Source: Erpobdella octoculata (taxonomy: Eukaryota; Annelida; Clitellata; Hirudinida; Erpobdellidae). Taken from it: a stretch of DNA of 64,000 bases. The DNA lies in assembly GCA_963978895.1 (NCBI GenBank), contig OZ022245.1, forward strand, positions 28,746,043-28,810,042, in the 5' to 3' direction. This document shows positions 61,064 through 64,000 of the stretch, one piece after another (the stretch's first letter is position 1; every line of letters starts with the position of its first letter). The position numbers and the translations under genes were made by a program. Below the pieces are notes generated by a model. It searched no databases, was not told where the DNA came from, and was given only the letters and a program-made list of their open reading frames with translations.

Positions 61064-64000
61064 TTTTAGTTTATTTTTTATCTTTACATGTTTTCTTATC
61101 TGAAAACGAGTTCATCACCAATCACCACTACGTTGTCACTCTGCTAATGCGAGTTGATCTCACAGCGGAAAATAATTTAATAAAAATAAACAAAAAAACC
61201 ATTTGAATTTACGGATTTTAAACAGTTAAGTTGTACTACTTGATTTGAATTTTTTAAAATAATTTAGTTTTATTAAATTATGAATTCCATGATCAGGAAA
61301 ATCTGATAAACGAAAATCCTTTCAAAGCCTTATTTTATATAAGACGATTTGACCGTAAGATATATTTAAAAAAGCCTAAAAGCTGGAGTGACACGAGAGT
61401 GCATACTAAATTATTATCCAAGCAAATGACGGAACATGTCAATCACATGTTGCATACGTTTAATTACCGTGTACATAATTGCTTCTTGTATGTTCTTCTA
61501 TATCATACGATGTGGCTCTATCCGGCTATTATTCAAGTGTTCATGCTCGTTTGGATGGTCTATTAAACTCTAAACAGCGCATGCAAACCTCTTTCATTTG
61601 CGTTGTTGAAAGCGAAACAGTTTAACGTTTCCATTGTAATATCGTTTGAACTTGTCATGTCATGACATGCCGGTAATCACTTAAATGGCGTGTCCACTAC
61701 AGTGGTGCAGTCAGGATTTTCCAAAAAGAGGAGGGGGTCGAAGACCGTTCCAATGGTGACAATATTTATTTTTAATAATTAATGTAAAATTGAAAAGGCG
61801 ACAAGGGATGATAATTTTAAACTATTATTAATAGCAGAATTGCAGTTTATTTTGTGTACAATCGTTAGGAATTTTTTTACATTTATCAAAACGGCAAAAT
61901 TGTTATTATGTAAAATAAATATATTTTACGAAAAAATGAAATTAAATTGTTTTTAATATCAGTCTGCGTCGAATTAAAACAAAAATTGGAAAAACTGTTT
62001 AGACGGATTTATTATGATCAAGTATAAATTATGATTAAGTTTTTTTTGTCAGTTATGACTCATGACACAAAAAAGAAAATAGAATCCACACTATTTCTTT
62101 TTGCTTTGTTTTTTATTTACAAGAGGAAAAGCTGATTGGCTACTCTAATGGGTAGACACAATGATTGTATTTAAAATAAATTTCTCAGCTAAATATTTTG
62201 CTGTTATCTCGGATGGTCAACCTCTAATAAATCTATATGTGAGCAGAAATGAAAGCATAAAAAGGAAAATTGCTGAAAACGTCCACAAAAACCTAATTAT
62301 AGTAAAATTTTGTAATAATAAAGTGTTAACTTTTCGTGTATCTTTATTGTAATTTGTAACCTTTATTTTTTGTATTATGAGTTTTGAAATGTATGTATGT
62401 AAATATTTTTGATATATTATTGTTAATTTTAAATATCCAGCTCCAGGACAAAATCGTTTAACATCGTCTTGCGACCATGTTGACAGATTGAAACACGTGA
62501 CTTCCGGTAGAAAGAACTGACCAGAGTACGAAAGCAGAGCAATTAAGTTCCGTTTTTATTCTTACAGCTTCCGACCTGAGAGAAGAGCTATTGCTTGACC
62601 TTCGACTTGACCTCAATTTTCGAAAACAGCCAATCAAAATAAGAGATTTTTTTCTTGGTTGTACGATATCGTTTTTGATTGGATCCTGTTCATTGAAGCG
62701 GCTGGAAATTTTTTATTTTGCATCAAATTTAAATAAAGGTTAAAATATTTTAATTTAAATAAAATTTTGAAAAATTGAAAAATTTAATTGTAAGATTCGA
62801 AATTTAATTTTAAATCGCAAGAAATAGTGTTATTTTTAATTTATTAGGAATGTCAAAATTTTTTAGAAGTTTTTATTTGAAAATTAATTTTAAATTTTAT
62901 TTGAATTAATTCAAAACTGATTTTTCATGTGAAGTTTCAGAACGAGAAATAAGTCGATTCGACGTGATTTGTGTGTATTTCTGTTATACACCGTGGCTGA
63001 CAGAAGGCCAACATATTAATTGAGAGAGAGCACATAAATATAAGTGGCACTATCAAAATGTTAAAATGAAGAAGTATACATTTCGCATAGGAGTGCATAG
63101 CTATAGTGTGCATAAGAGTGTATAGTTATAATTTACCTAAGAATGCAAGACTGCATGCACACAGAGTGCATGCTTTGATGCGCTGATGTACGCAAGATTG
63201 AAGTCCAATATGCATATAAGAGTGCAAGGCAATACAAAACTAAAGAAACTCATAGTTATAGTGAAGATATAAAACAAATATATAAGAAAATAGAAGAAAC
63301 ATAGATATTATGAACAATTTGCAGACAAAGACAGAAAACAACAATTCAGTTTTCGACGACAACTGGTAATATCGTTCAGATGGCGATTTACTATCCAGCG
63401 AAGCGTCTACTTTTTATTCCAGACACAGCTATTACACACGTGTCAGACTATTGTACTAGCATACAAACAAGAAAGACAACATAATACAATTACATTAAAC
63501 CATCAGAAGAAGCAAATTACAAACATGTCAAGAAAGAAGCATGATAAAATGCAAAAAAGTCAGCACACAAGTCATTTTAAACACAATGAGTTATTTAAAC
63601 AAGTCAATAAACAACCCCATTAAAAAGCCAAAATACAATTACATTAAAACAAAAAAGTTAATATACTGCTACAAGAATTTAAAAAATAATTTTTTTTTAA
63701 CATAGTGTATTAAGTTTGTTTGCATGACTACATACAAGGAAGCTCATATACAATTACATTAAGACAAAAACATGCAATCACATTTAGCATACATAAAGTC
63801 AGTATCCAATCTCACTAAAGATTACAAACAAACAGTTTTTTTTAATCTTTTTAAGTCCGTATTTTCAACTTTTTTGAATAACTAACTTTGACATGCACGT
63901 TTTCAGACTCAATGCTTAATTAATGTAGTAGCAACTGTTCAAATACTAATTATAATTATTAAATGTTCAAAGACCAGCAGCATTGTTTTTTTTTAATTCT

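Noticed and set aside
62161..62352. 63-codon plus-strand frame
   Set aside because: Short, AT-driven composition, no similarity recognised, no flanking gene structure.

Overview
This is nuclear DNA from an animal. The genes are split by many short AT-rich introns (mostly 50-400 bp, nearly all GT-AG), the intergenic DNA is AT-rich, and microsatellites and transposon relics are common. The gene set (NEK10, NEK8, VPS18, type I coronin, swiprosin/EFHD2, TESK, mitochondrial MMAB and MCAT, an adenosine-receptor-like GPCR, an Ig-superfamily protein) is bilaterian or at least eumetazoan. Degenerate TTAGGG arrays fit the common animal telomere repeat. A non-vertebrate, perhaps a lophotrochozoan, is my guess; nothing here fixes the phylum.

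Layout. 1-5657 (-): NEK10, 3' end beyond the window. 6101-13516 (+): VPS18, 25 exons, complete, with a solo LTR in intron 2. 14546-17223 (-): coronin. 18245-19765 (+): MMAB. 20683-21827 (-): EFHD2/swiprosin. 21828-26343: gene-free, holding a gutted piggyBac element (22631-24142) and a composite repeat with six interstitial telomere-like blocks (24330-25765). 26344-28541 (+): TESK-type kinase. 29236-33368 (-): NEK8, with a minor-spliceosome AT-AC intron. 35368-38946 (+): adenosine-receptor-like GPCR. 39195-40903 (-): MCAT. 42187-56012 (-): Ig-superfamily membrane protein, 5' end not found, with very long introns full of simple repeats. 56013-64000: no gene recognised; minisatellites, an inverted-terminal-repeat element and TA tracts.

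The first nine genes alternate strand without exception (- + - + - + - + -), so each neighbouring pair is divergent or convergent. NEK10/VPS18 start codons are only 443 bp apart. The genes are housekeeping or signalling genes with no shared pathway, apart from two NIMA-family kinases whose vertebrate relatives are ciliary (NEK10, NEK8) and two mitochondrial enzymes (MMAB, MCAT).

Exon models were built by hand from splice sites, reading-frame continuity and remembered family sequence. For the complete genes the summed exon lengths are multiples of three: VPS18 953 aa, coronin 453, MMAB 227, EFHD2 210, TESK 440, NEK8 729, GPCR 613, MCAT 439. I found no clearly undescribed multi-gene system. The strongest oddities are the AT-AC intron, the composite telomere-repeat satellite, and the enlarged N-terminus and third loop of the adenosine-receptor-like GPCR.
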